A stretch of 64,000 bases of DNA from Caprella mutica (lineage: Eukaryota; Arthropoda; Malacostraca; Amphipoda; Caprellidae), in assembly GCA_947561585.1 (NCBI GenBank), contig CANNZV010001628.1, positions 119,855-183,854 on the forward strand. Reading direction: 5' to 3'. The notes below the pieces were generated by a model that was not told the origin of the DNA, did no database searches, and saw nothing but the letters and a program-made list of their open reading frames with translations. This document shows positions 10,367 through 21,826 of the stretch, piece after piece; within the stretch, counting starts at the first letter, position 1; each line of letters opens with the position of its first letter. Position numbers and translations under genes: made by a program.

Positions 10367-10796
10367 AGAGGCCTTTACACGGTAAGTGCTCAGTGCCACT
10401 TTGTGGTGACACTGCTCTATGCCACGCCCACTTTGCTACTTACCCCACCCTTTTTGGCAAAACTTGGTGGTGACCAAGCTATTGCTCTGAGAGCGAACGC
10501 TCACCACAAAGTGCCACTGTCTGTCAGTAGCGATTGCCAGACAATCAACAACCCCTTTCATTGGCCTAGTTGAAGAGCACCCATGCCTATGGAAAATAAA
10601 ATCAAAAGATTATAAAGATAAAACACTAACAGCGTTAGTGTTTAATAGCATATTAGATGCTAACCACGATACAAAAGTGTCAGTGCCCACCAAAGCACAT
10701 TCTGCTCGTGTAAAGGCGCTGAGCTACTTGGTGGGCAGTGTGGTGAAAAAAGTGTGGTGAATAGTGGCACTGACCAGTGCTCGTGTAAAGACCCCT
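10367..10796. mobile_element. MITE with TTA duplication (PIF/Harbinger-like)
   Basis: The 15-bp ends AGAGGCCTTTACACG and AGGGGTCTTTACACG (the latter inverted) differ at two positions, and more diffuse inverted similarity (CAGTGCCACT) extends inward. TTA flanks both sides (10364-10366, 10797-10799). Removing the element and one TTA restores the BEL/Pao frame (TELIV to RDAHD). The interior is rich in GTGCCACT, CACCACA and GTGGTGA words and has no coding frame. Confidence 0.8.
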
Positions 10797-11112
10797 TTAG
10801 AGATGCTCACGATAGAACAAAACACGGAGGTGTTTATTCTGTTCTGAAAGAACTTAAGTCTGATACTGGATATTGAATTTCTATTCTACCGTTAAAAAAG
10901 TACTAAAACAGCGTATAACATGTGCTAGATTCAATAATAGAACAATCAAACTGAATCAGAATGAGTATAGAGATTTCAGATTATATCCTTCAGATAAACC
11001 ATTCTCTTCAGTTTTTGTTGACTATATGGGTCCCCTGGTTGGTTAAATTTGGAACAGAGAAGAGGAAGTTTATGTTCTTATTATAACATGTTTGAACTCG
11101 CGTGCGATAAAT
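10797..11112 (+). pseudogene. BEL/Pao integrase zinc-binding and core fragment
   Basis: The + strand reads RDAHDRTKHGGVYSVLKEL (H...H of the integrase HHCC domain), then after a stop and frameshift [16 protein letters not shown] (the CxxC portion; the first Cys is replaced by Arg) and [16 protein letters not shown], the start of the DDE core with its first Asp. VYVLIITCLNSRA follows after another stop. All are typical of BEL/Pao integrases. The copy is inactive. Confidence 0.8.
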
Positions 11113-11423
11113 CAGAAAATATGCAACAACGCTGATACAAAGGACTTTCTATAAGAGCTATACAGCTGCATATATACCAATATGGAATCTTCCATGAGTG
11201 TAGAGCTGATTAAGTCAGCGATCACAGATTAGTGCCGGTGTATTAGGCAGAGCTGAGATTCAGGCGCATTTGAGATATTGGTATATGAGAGGCGGAGAGT
11301 TGATTGTGGGCGTGGCGTTATTGCTGCTGTATCAAGTGTGCCACTGAGTAGCTCTGTGTTCCTATTGATCATTGATCATGTATTCGAGGCAGAAGTGATT
11401 GTGGTGGCAGAGATTTATTCGTA

Positions 11424-12006
11424 CAGTAAAACTCCTATATAGTGAGCTTCAATTGGTTCACTATAGAGTTTACTCTACTAGAGAGATGAATGAAGAACTT
11501 TCCTTATCATGGCTGACTATAGAAAATATTCTATTTCTTTTGTGAAATAAATTAACCCTTTACTTGCCACACTCATTATACAACTTTTTAACTCCAACTT
11601 TTATTCTAACCTTTCATTTTTCTAGTAAGGCACAAAACAGTTTTTGTTGGTTCGAAATCTTTGAACATATTGATTCACATATATGGACTTTTTAACTGCA
11701 GCGTGACCCACCATTGAGTGGGTCACGCTGCAGTTAACGTGTTCATTATAGTTACAAGGTACATATTTCTCATAACTCCAAATATGAGGATGGTTCACTA
11801 AATATGATTTCATTGTAGAGGAGCTGTACTTGTACAATGAAGATCTCCTGTTTCATGACATATAATTAATTTACTATATATGTATTCATAGAAAACTTAT
11901 AGTTGTTTGTGGCAGACAAAATTTGAACTAAATATGTTTTCTATACAGGAGTTAACTATAGACGTAATTTCACTTTACATGTGTTCACTATAGATGAGTT
12001 CTACTG
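11424..12006. mobile_element. Tigger/pogo-like palindromic MITE
   Basis: The ends begin CAGTAAAACTC and, inverted, CAGTAGAACTC, both leading into CTATAGTGA-like sequence. TA lies on both sides (11422-11423 and 12007-12008). CAGTxxAACCTC ends with TA duplication are typical of Tigger/pogo elements of the Tc1/mariner superfamily. The midpoint, 11715, coincides with a perfect hairpin (separate entry). No transposase is encoded. Confidence 0.7.
11692..11737. repeat. Perfect 20-bp hairpin, 6-nt loop
   Basis: TTAACTGCAGCGTGACCCAC is followed by the loop CATTGA and by the exact reverse complement. It sits at the exact centre of the MITE 11424-12006, so it is the apex of the palindrome and not an independent terminator. 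Confidence 0.95.
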
Positions 12007-12610
12007 TATATCGGATCATATAATATTCATAATGTATTTATGTATTTTAACTATAACTTAACTGCAGATGTCTCGCAATAGAAATAATATTGAAATTCTT
12101 TAATAAAATCTAATTATCAAAGAAGCTGTTTTATTAATTAGAAAAACCACGTGTAGTGAAGTCTATAAGCTGAATCTTAGTTCAGGCAATTAAGGATTGA
12201 GAGATTTCATGATGAATTGAGATATGAATTGAGTATATTTAGAAAATATGGATGATTCAGGTAAATCTTAGGGCTAAAACCAAAATGAAAAATTTTCAGA
12301 GAAGAATATTCATGATCGTAAGTATGAAGTTGATTCATGCGCATCACACAATTCTTGCGAACCTCATCCAACTACATGAATAGTGCGGGTGATTCAGAAA
12401 GATCACGTGGGTGATGGAATAGAATGAGGAAATGCATCTTACTAATTGGTATTAGAAATAAAGCAAAATAAGATAGGAATATAAAATAACAAAAATGTAG
12501 AAAGATAAAATTATTTTACTATTTAGATTAGTTATTAATAGATTTTAATCAAAAAATAAAACTAAAAATAAAATTCAGATATATGTAATTGTCGGACAAT
12601 TGGGGTGTCG

Positions 12611-12950
12611 GACTAATGAAACTTCCCTTATATGTAATCACTACAAGCACTCGTGTATAATGTCCTTAATTGGGAAGCACAAGTCATAAAATATTTCAAA
12701 TGCGACTACCTACAGTCTCGCACAGGATTCTAGAAAGGATTTCGAAAGTCAAATTAAGACCCGATGACGTCATCTCAGGACCGTTTGGTGAGCATTTAAT
12801 ATTGATCTAACAAGAACTTCCTGAGCATGTCTAGGGAAGTTTCCTCTTTTACCAAATTAAATGAGTTTCCGTCTCAATCCTACCAAGACCGAATGGCCGA
12901 AAATAGGACATCCTCGGGGTGTCCCATGTTTTCTGGAGTATGTGTTTGTG
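12611..12950. other. No feature recognised
   Basis: No open frame with coding character, repeat array or transposon end was seen here. Confidence 0.4.
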
Positions 12951-12965
12951 TGTGATGGTGAGCCG

Positions 12966-14390
12966 GGAATGGCGGTAAATTTTTGCCGTGGGAGAATTCG
13001 TCATCGGAATTCTCGCCGTTGGAAAATTTGCCCTTAGGAAATCTCGCTATGAGGAATATTCGCGTGAGGAAGAAATTATAGAGGAAATAGATATTGTAAC
13101 ACCTATAATTATTGATTAAAAAAAATATTGATTATTATAATGAAAATAGAGTCTTTCTCAGAATAGCGGCGCAGAATACTTATTTAATATACATATCTAT
13201 ATCTAATATAATTATTTATTAATTTATTAGAAGCACTACATTAGTTATAAATTACCTGTATTTATAATACAAACAGGCACAAATGAAATTAAAGTTATAT
13301 TCATTGAATTGACTCTAACATTATTGATTTTTTACATAAATGATGAAACTGTTATGTAACTTGTTTTATCCGCTATTATGTTGTACGGCACACTTCATGA
13401 TTCATCAATGTCATGGTAGGGGGAATACATATATCGAATATTTCCAGTTTCCGTGATATTTTCCATACATTAAATATAGATAAATTAATGAATATTTTGC
13501 GCCGCTATTCCGGGAAAGACTCAGAAAACCGATTTGTTAAATAACTATACAACTGAAAATTTTAGATAACTTTAGAATTTTTTTAAGAATTTATAATTGT
13601 GAATATTAATTGTAGGCGATTATGCAATATTGTATATCTGATAAAACTAAGATGCGTAAAATTCATTTTAACTGTTCATATATGCAATGTATATTCTAAT
13701 CATTACTCTTATATTTTTGTGTCACGAGAGGTCGCTGTATAACATTTGTAGTGTTTTGATTGGTTGACCAAATGGTCGAAACTAATTTCTTTGTTAAAAA
13801 AAATTATTCAGTAAAAACGAATAAGAGTCAGCTGTGTTTTGCTTAATCCTAGTCGGTTCGCATCACTTCCTCTGAAGTGTTTGTGTAGCTGTGTGATAAA
13901 TATTGTGAATTTAAGATAATTTTTTTCTTCTAATTATTGTACTATTCTGAGTTATTGATGGTATCATTTATACCTAATTTTTGATTGTTTTGATCGGTAT
14001 CACATTTTACTGTTCACCTATTCAAATTTGAATGATCGTGAATGGCACAAAATTTGAAGGTAGTACACTGTTTATGATGCTACATCTGAAATACCTCTCT
14101 CCACCAAAATGCCATTCATTTCTATTTTAGAATCCAAAAAAACCCTCGTTGTTGCGATTTCAACGTAATATGAGAAATAAATTGGAATGTAATTTTTAGT
14201 CCTATATTATTATTTATATAGTTATTAACATATATGAAAATAAATATATTTAGTTCAGTTTAGTTATATATATTCAGTATTATTATTTGAATATTTTTTA
14301 AATTTTTATCACGGCGTATCTTCCTAACGGCAAATTTTCCACGGCGAAATTTCCCACTGCGAATTCTCCGGTCACGGGTAAGGTTAGCTG
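12966..14390. mobile_element. Probable DNA element with iterated GCCGTGGGAAATT-like inverted ends
   Basis: The left arm (about 12966-13080) has iterated words such as TTTGCCGTGGGAGAATTCG and CGCCGTTGGAAAATTTGCC. The right arm (about 14308-14390) has the inverted set (GGCAAATTTTCCACGGCGAAA). Iterated sub-terminal motifs of this type occur in several MITE families. Exact boundaries and target duplication were not resolved. Another element, at 13149-13522, lies inside. Confidence 0.5.
13149..13522. mobile_element. 374-bp inverted-repeat MITE
   Basis: The left end GAGTCTTTCTCAGAATAGCG continues into GCGCAGAATA. The right end is its inverted copy (GCGCCGCTATTCCGGGAAAG then ACTC) with about three mismatches in 30 bp. 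The interior is very AT-rich. The target duplication is not clear. It is nested in the element at 12966-14390. Confidence 0.65.
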
Positions 14391-14615
14391 CGCTAATAGG
14401 TTTTCAATATCTTTATAGGTAACTATATACACCTCTCTTGGATAAAAGTGGTACTTATTTCCAGTCATGTCTCGAAATAAGTACCGTTCGTACACATAGA
14501 AAACGGAGACAAGTTCTTGTGATTATTTCACGGTAACTATCAAAATCATCAAAATTATAATCCATATGAGGTTATTAGAAGCAATTGGTTCAGAAATTCA
14601 ACATGTCCCAATTTA

Positions 14616-14733
14616 GGGTATGTTCTGTGTTATCGTACGGATCCATATTTTCGAACACGTAAAATCTCTATACAAATCTCTATGTATAATAATCATTATT
14701 TAACTTTCATTTCAATTGGTATTCATGATACTA
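14616..14733. mobile_element. Half copy of the TATCCATGATA palindromic MITE family
   Basis: TAGGGTATGTTCTGTGTTAT, then CGTACGGATCCATATTTTCG, and a GGTATTCATGATAC centre match the left arm and half-core of the family that is abundant beyond 35.9 kb. The right arm is missing. Confidence 0.5.
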
Positions 14734-14892
14734 ATTAGAATAGAAGTTGAATAATAATTATAATTATCATAATTTCTTTTCGGACGTGACCGGAAATGTA
14801 GAACGTACCAATAACTTGAAACTTAGTACTCTTCTTCCAAAAATATTTCATAGAGCATAAAATTGATGTTTGTTCAATCAACGCTATAATTA

Positions 14893-15770
14893 TACAGTAT
14901 GGGCCACAAAAATGTGTCCGCTTTTTCAAATACTTGTAAATCGTTAGACAATGGACGAAAAACCTGTGTCCTGGTCTTTTTTTCTCCACCTCTTACTTAC
15001 TTAAAGGCAGTGAATAAAAGGAAAAAAAAATATTATGGTGGATATTATAATAGAGGGAGCTTACACTTCCTCATTGGAAACTATTTGGAAATTGAACAAC
15101 TTCAGTGACATTTTGATCTCATTGAAGTTTTCACTATGAATATTCGTTCTTCGCTTGTTCATTGCATGGTTAAGACCCGCTTCACACATGCATTTTTAAC
15201 ACTGCGGAAAAAAGCTCATAAAATGTGTTTACACTCGCGCTTTTTTTATCGCTGATGGAAAAATCACATTAAATTTTTACTTCAGCGATAAAAAAACCCA
15301 AGTTTGCACACATTTTTAGAATAGCTTATTTTCCGCGCTGCTAAAAATGCAAGTGTGAAGCGGGTCTTAACCATGCAATGAACAAGCTAAGAACGAATAT
15401 TAAGAAAGGATAATTCAATGAGATCAAAATGTCACTGAAGTTATTCTTTTTCCGAATAGTATCCAAGGAAGAAGTGTAAGCACCCTGTATTATATTGTCT
15501 ACCATTATAAAAATTTTCTTTCATTCACTGCCTTTTAGAAATCACAGATTTAGCTCTAAGAATATAACCTTCGTGCAATGGTAAAAATAATCACCCTCAC
15601 TCTTTGCTTACCTGTTCTTAAACTATGTCCATCAGTTCAAAATAGTTTTTACTTGTTAATAGTACAAAAAGAGGCGGAGAAAAAGAGACCAAAATACATT
15701 TTTTTCGTCTATTGGCTAACAATTTACAAGTATTTGAAAAAGCGGAAACATTTTTGTGGCCCATGCAGTA
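14893..15770. mobile_element. Tc1/mariner-like foldback element with nested palindrome
   Basis: The ends TACAGTATGGGCCACAAAAA and its inverted partner (TTTTTGTGGCCCATGCAGTA) match through about 48 bp, and TA is the likely target duplication. Further in, arms around 15100-15170 and 15370-15440 match inverted (CATTTTGATCTCATTGAA, GTTCATTGCATGGTTAAGAC). The centre, about 15171-15370, is a second palindrome starting TAAGACCCGCTTCACACATG, which has its own MITE-like ends. No transposase frame is present. Confidence 0.7.
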
Positions 15771-16530
15771 GAAGTCTAAGTATTTATTATATAGTTACTC
15801 ACATATACTAAATGAGAGTTAAGCTATGGTTAGATTTTAAAACCTTTAATAAATTCACAACTTTAAACTTTCATCACAGTCACAAACATTGAAACACTGT
15901 TTATTAATAGGCTTATGTAGTACTCTAACTCTAAAACAATTTTTCTTTTATTATATCTGATAGAAAATGAGATATATAATTAAGGAGTGATAATTATAAA
16001 TTTCTTGTTACTTTTCCTCGCTTTGTTTACCATTTGGTAATTAAACTGAGTTGTGATTTGGTAATTAAAGCAGGTGATGCCTGTACAGTTTTTAAAATTA
16101 ACAGTTCTCTAGATCGGAAAAAGTAATGATATATGAAAACTATTAGTATGATATACTTAATTAGGTATTTGGATTCTTTATATGGATCCATTATCTTGGA
16201 ATCAGATTTGTTATTGTTTTGAATTTGTCGGATCTAGTTAGCCTATCGGACATTCGGGCTTTTTCTTAGCTTGAAATTCAGAGGAGTGGTAGAAGGAACG
16301 GAAAAAATATTAAATTACATATTATAATAAAATTATAGAACCAAATTTGAAATGATTTGCAGTTTTATAACCTGTAACCTTAGTTTTAATGAATAGAAAG
16401 AAAACAAAATAGAGTGGATTTTTAAGTTATTTTCTTTATTTCTTAAAATTCAATTTGTTTTATAATAATTATTGTGGGCTGGGTAATGATAATTTACAAC
16501 TTCCTAGCACAGAATGTATGACACACCCCT
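15771..16530. other. AT-rich, no gene recognised
   Basis: I see no coding pattern, array or clear element end in this stretch. Confidence 0.4.
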
Positions 16531-16539
16531 AATAACATT

Positions 16540-17400
16540 GCACTATCGGGCCAACGTTGGCAAACTAAAGCCGCGATTGGGCATTGGCACGCCAATGCTA
16601 TTACACACTGGGCCAATGCACTGACAACGACATTAACCAATCCAGTGATTTTTCGACCAGTTCTATTTGCCAGTTATCGACAGACAATCAGAGAGGTTTG
16701 GTGCAAACTATCTCTCCTAACTTTAATCACACCAAATAGCCAGTTTAGTATCCTCGATTAAGTACATCTTTGAAATTGTAGCCATTTCTGGTAATTTAGT
16801 ATAAATAGGCCTGTTATCCCTTCAATTATTAGTTTAACACTTTATTTATTTCATTCATAAAATGAGCTGACTGCTAGTTGATTCATATATTTAGTGAAAA
16901 AAAGATTTTTTTTTTCGTTTTAAATAGTTAAGGTTGAAATTATACTTTCTATTCAATTTAAATAAAAATATTATTATTTAGTTAAAATAGCGTAGTTAAT
17001 AAAATGCAGATTTGAGTTTGAATTTATAAATGCTATATTTAATTTCACCCCAATTATGATATGTAAAAGGTATTTGTAGGACAGTTACTACATTGTTAGA
17101 AGTAACTGTTGTCTTCACGTGTTCTGTATAGCGTACTGTATTCTATTCAATACATCTATTATATGAAAGTAATACTGGCCGTAGACATGCATGACATCGG
17201 CAAAGTTAAGTATTGCCGGTACCAATAAGTCGATTATACGTGGTTATACTGTTCTGGGCCGGTGGACACCCGGGAGGTAGGCCAACGTTGGGCCTTTGCT
17301 GGCCCAATATACCGAGACTGGCATGACGACGTTGGCCCAGAGTTTCGTTCTGAATTGGGCCAACGTGGGCCCAAACTTGAATGTTCACTGGGATATCTCG
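16540..17400. repeat. Region with scattered GGGCCAACGT-type words
   Basis: GGGCCAACGTTGG or close variants occur at about 16548, 17282, 17328 (inverted, GACGTTGGCCC) and 17358, with CCAATGC/GCATTGGC words between 16580 and 16620. They probably mark the ends of a diverged transposon. Boundaries and duplication could not be set. Confidence 0.35.
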
Positions 17401-17629
17401 TAACAATGACTGTATTCTTACTGAGTAGCTGACTCCGGTAATTGACTCGGTCAACCACTCGATCTTTGGAGAATACATTTGATTCTATACAATAATTAAT
17501 AAAATGTTAATGATCTAATTAATAATATGATATCAATGGGTAATTGATTAATTACTATATATATGAGATTGAAAGATATTAATAACGTAAAGACTTCCGG
17601 AATATTCTAGAAGACTGTAAACAAGGACG

Positions 17630-17905
17630 AAGGATAAAGATTTATTACAAATATAAGAATATAAAAATTTATTGCGAATTTAAAAATAATGAAAATTTAT
17701 TACATATATAAGAATAATGATTTATTACAAATATAAGAATGATGAAGATTTATTGCCAATATAAAATAATTATTTATTACAAATATTTTATTACAAATAA
17801 TAATTTATTTCAAATATAAGAATAATGAAGATTTATAACGAATATAAGAATAATGAAGTTTCATTTCGATCGAAAATAAAAATAACAAAGATCTGTTACG
17901 AATGA
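17630..17905. repeat. Degenerate tandem repeat, TTTATTACAAATATAAGAAT
   Basis: A unit of about 30-40 bp (TTTATTACAAATATAAGAAT plus AATGAAGA) is repeated about eight times with indels. The sequence is low-complexity and non-coding. Confidence 0.8.
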
Positions 17906-18439
17906 GCAAGATCAAAGATGAAGAATTTTATTTTTAAATTTATTATCATTGATATGCCAATTAAATAAATTAATATAAAAACTCGGTAGCTTTATATTCG
18001 TTAATTGATATATAATTCACCATTGAAAAAATGTGATAGTTAGGTAACTTAGAATCCAGTTATTTATTTAAAATTTATGACTCAGAATAGTTAGGTATAT
18101 ATATAGCGGTAAGTCTCCATTTATTGACCACTTAAGAGGTTTCCTTTAAAACTATTATTATTGTGTAACTAACTCTCCTCTCTACTAATGCATATACGAC
18201 AAAACCAACTAAAAGATGAAATTCATATCTTTTAAACCATATAAAGTACTATGCAATTCGTTTAGTATAAATTAATCTACATTGAATCAAATTTTGAACT
18301 GAAAAACTCCAATTATCGACATGTTGAAACCAACAGTCGTCATTCATGTTATTACCCATTTATCGTCATGTGTCGATACATGGGTAAGTGCACCATCATA
18401 TCGTCCACAGAATAAAACTTTCATTAAACAGCTGGCAGT

Positions 18440-18865
18440 ATTGGGGGAAATCAGGAAGATTGGGAGGAAATTAGGTGGAATGGGGAGAGGGGGGGGGGAA
18501 TCAGGTAGAATGAGGAAAATCAGGTAGATTGGGGAAATCAGAGAATGGGGTAAATCATGTAGAATCGGGGGAAATTAGAGAATGGGGAAATCAGGTAGAA
18601 TGGGGGAAATCAGGTAGAATGGGAGGAAATTAGATAGAATGGGGAAAATCAGGTAGAATTGGGGGAAATTAGGTAGAATGGGGGAAATCAGGTAGAATGG
18701 AGGAAAATTAGGTAGAATGGGAAAAAATTAGGTAGAATGAGGGAAAATTACGTAGAATTGGGAAAATTAGATAGAATGGGGGAAAATCAGATAGAATAGG
18801 GGAAAGTCAGGTAAAATGGAGGAAACAGTTGGCTGAGTAGAGAAAATGATATCAGAATGGGGAAA
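18440..18865. repeat. G-rich minisatellite, GGGGAAATCAGGTAGAAT
   Basis: About 20 imperfect units of 17-21 bp occur, all with the purine-rich strand on +. A run GGGGAGAGGGGGGGGGG lies near the start. The purine/pyrimidine strand asymmetry makes triplex or slipped structures conceivable, but this is inference. Confidence 0.85.
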
Positions 18866-18974
18866 TTACTGGCTGTAGTGAAAGTTTAAGGTCTGTTTGG
18901 GAACCAAAGTTGTTGTCAAAAGGAAATTAAATACAAGGGACTCGAAGAAGTAGTCAGAAAGAAACGTAGCTTCA

Positions 18975-20130
18975 TGAACAAAGTCACCTACAACCGTCGG
19001 TGACAATGCTCATGGATCTAGAAATGTTATTTAGTGAATGCAGTCATTTGCCAAGGAATGTGAGGAAAATGGTCACAAGCACGGTTAAATAATGAGGTGA
19101 TAGTAAATGAGGCCTACGAGCCTACCTAACACAAAAATCTAAGACATTGTAGTTGAAAAGCATAACTCTAGCGCTATCCTCTAAAACTGCAAGTAGCGTT
19201 AAAAAAATGAAAAAAAGACAATACATAATCCAAATCGAGGCTCAAGGGACGCCACTCCTCTTCTCTTTCATTTACCACAGACAGCTCCAGGATAGAGACC
19301 CTGGGGGCGTTTTTACTGATATTTACCTTAAGGTAGTTACAGAAAATAGTCAAAGCAGTATGTGGGTATAATATTAAAGATTATTCATTCAAAAATAAGT
19401 ACATATCGGATGGTTGGTCCCGAACTCCTGAAAAGATTTTTTCAAATAGACTGTCTATTAATACACATAATTCATTAATATTCATCCTCGTACCTTTCTC
19501 AATAAACTAAATAATATGCATTTTCCTAGTGACCTTACACATACTGTACAATGGTACATACCTTCCCTAATTAGTTATATTTTCACAATTATTTATATAA
19601 AGAATTTTTGTCAATAATCATATCGTAAATTGCCAGTAATTGCGAGTTGCAAAACATAAGAATTATCTATTTTGCATGAAAATGTGTATTTATTGAGGTT
19701 TATCACCTAACAACTGACAACCCCAGGGGCTCTATCCTGAAGCTGTCTGTGGTGAATGGAAGAGAAGGGGGATGACGTATCTGGGCCCCGAACTGTTGTA
19801 ATTTGGATTATGAATCGTTTCCCCCTCTTTATCCAAGTACCTAAATTTTTTGTAACGCTTCTTGCAGTTTTAGAGGATATAGCGCTAGGCTTATGCTCTT
19901 CAACTACGAGGTATTAGATTTTTATTAGATAGACTTGTTGGTTTTATTTACTATCACCTCTGCATTTTCCTATTCGATCCATTAGTGCAATCACGTGGGA
20001 TATGCGTATACTTCTTCGCCACACTCCTTGGTAAGTGACTGCATTCCTGGATCGAGTAGTTTTTACTGCATCCATGAGCTAGACACCAACAGGTGGTATT
20101 TGACTTTGTTCATGAATCCATGCACTCTCC
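18975..20130. mobile_element. Long foldback element
   Basis: Segments are inverted copies in mirror order: 18977-19065 with 20030-20125 (GAACAAAGTCA/TGACTTTGTTC), 19140-19215 with 19845-19920 (CTCTAAAACTGCAAG/CTTGCAGTTTTAGAG), and 19240-19305 with 19720-19775 (CAGACAGCTCCAGGATAGAG/CTCTATCCTGAAGCTGTCTG). The mirror centre lies near 19550. No transposase sequence was recognised, and exact ends and duplication remain open. Confidence 0.7.
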
Positions 20131-21228
20131 CTTAATAAGATTACATTTTGAAGTCAGTGAATTGGCCTACGATTCTATAGCAGACGTAAAAACCCCTATA
20201 TAGGTAATTAATCAAAGCAACAATATGTTTAATTTCCTTCTCACTAAATTATCATAATAATGTTTCGTACTATTTGGTCACAAAGAGCATTAAAAAATTT
20301 AAAAAGAATGAAAAATATATAGCATAGAAAACGAAATTTTACGCGGTTTATTTAACATATTCATATTTTTCCCAGACACTGGAAATGACATTTAAGATAA
20401 TATGATGGATTAACAATAATTAATTTATGATAAAAATTATTTTTGCTGAAATCAATTTATTTTGAGAGAGAAAAGTTTTAGATAAGCAAAGTCGTATCGA
20501 AATTGTGATAGATCACGTTGTTTGTTTGTCCCAATAAATATGAAGTTCACAAAATATCTATCATCGTATACTGTGTAAATAATAATTAACCGAATCTCAG
20601 AGAAATGTAAACACTAAACTAATCATTCAATTATTTTAAGATGAATATTAGCTATATACTAATTATGAATATCACACGCAGATGTACAAGCATTCTTTGG
20701 ATAAAGTGTATCATTGTAATAAAACAACATTTCTGTTCAAATCAAATTTTATTTTTTACTAATCATTATTTAGATGGACAAGGTATATTGAATATCATTA
20801 TTAACTATTCTGATTCTATTATACGAATAAAAGAGATAAATGTTTGATCTAATTGCCCCTCCCCCCCTCCCTTACCAAATGAATAAAAGTTATCTAAATA
20901 TGGAAAATTTAATAAATATTGATAATTAATATATTTACTAACCATTAAACTGTTTTAAAACCACTATTTCGAAATTGATCAAAATGCGCCATATCGACAC
21001 ATCGATTTATCTTAAATATTGATGACCTAATTAATTTTTGATTTTATATTTAAGGAATGCAATTAAACACAAGCAAAATTGTATAAATTTTTTTTTGAAA
21101 AAAGTATATTTGGAGCGTAAAATCGCGCATAGCGAATTCTCTATACCTAAACAATTTTGGTGGATTTGTCCTGAATGTACCGTATCGTCATACATCTCAT
21201 CAGTTAAACTGACACTCTAACTGTAATT
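20131..21228. other. AT-rich, no gene recognised
   Basis: This is low-GC sequence without convincing coding frames. A pyrimidine run (CCCCTCCCCCCCTCCC) lies near 20855. Confidence 0.45.
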
Positions 21229-21232
21229 TTAA

Positions 21233-21822
21233 AGGTCCCCTCCAAGCAAATATTTTTATTGCCTTAATCAACGAGGCTAATGTTTCTTATCATTTTGCTG
21301 CAAACCGCATCGAATTTGGTAGCATATCTTTAATTTTATATGCTTTTAAAGATTTTTATAATTGAAACTCTACAAAACCTATTTCACCTCCGACTTACTA
21401 ATTTAAGAAATTTTCAGCCTGAAGAAAAAGAATGAACACCATTTGTTTTGATTGTCAACTAGGTATTTGGTTTAATAAATCTATTTATTATTCGTTTAAA
21501 GGTTTAAATTTGGATAAACATATTATAGAAACGTTTATATACTTTTAAAAACAATTAAAATCTTAAAAGAAGGCCAAAAACGCATTGTTTGTTTAAAAAT
21601 CTAAATTTGAAATCAAAACAAAGAGTGTACAATCTTCTTTCTCAGCGTCAAGTTGGAGATTCGCTCGATTGCTGTTCACATAGTATTAAAAAACTTTAAT
21701 AGCAAATATTGAAATACATACTGAACCGAACTGTATGCGGTTTGCAGAATAATGATCGTAAACCTTAGTTCTATAATATTATGTAATAAACTCATTTTTT
21801 CCGCGGAGCCTGGAGAGGACCT
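21233..21822. mobile_element. Foldback MITE with TTAA flanks (piggyBac-like)
   Basis: The inverted ends AGGTCCCCTCCAAGC and AGGTCCTCTCCAGGC (the latter inverted) are flanked by TTAA at 21229-21232 and 21823-21826. An inner inverted match (TTTGCTGCAAACCGCA / TGCGGTTTGCAGAATA) lies near 21290 and 21735. TTAA duplication is typical of piggyBac. The ends lack the usual CCC start, so the class is tentative. Confidence 0.6.
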
Positions 21823-21826
21823 TTAA

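Larger units (their letters stand above)
1428..12610 (+). mobile_element. Decayed BEL/Pao LTR retrotransposon split by nested insertions
   Basis: Pieces of a BEL/Pao pol (region before the integrase, integrase zinc-binding region, start of the integrase core) appear in the correct order on the + strand at about 1737-1962, 2957-3089, 3409-3510, 6855-6891 and 10348-11112. Each gap is filled by another transposon, and removing it with one target-duplication copy restores collinearity. Direct repeats at about 1428-1575 and 12448-12610 (sharing TATTAGAAATAAAG and CTGTCGGAC-like words) could be LTR remnants, but this is uncertain. Gag, protease and reverse transcriptase were not recognised between the left direct repeat and the first pol fragment, so the copy is internally deleted as well as interrupted. 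Stops and frameshifts show it is inactive. Confidence 0.65.

Noticed and set aside
11692..11737. Perfect hairpin as a microRNA precursor or terminator.
   Set aside because: It is the apex of a symmetric MITE with TA-flanked ends; the stem is too short and too perfect for a typical precursor, and no other evidence supports transcription.
17206..17478. Overlapping minus-strand frames of 74-90 codons.
   Set aside because: They cover GGGCCAACGT repeat sequence; two frames are open in parallel, which points to base composition, not selection.
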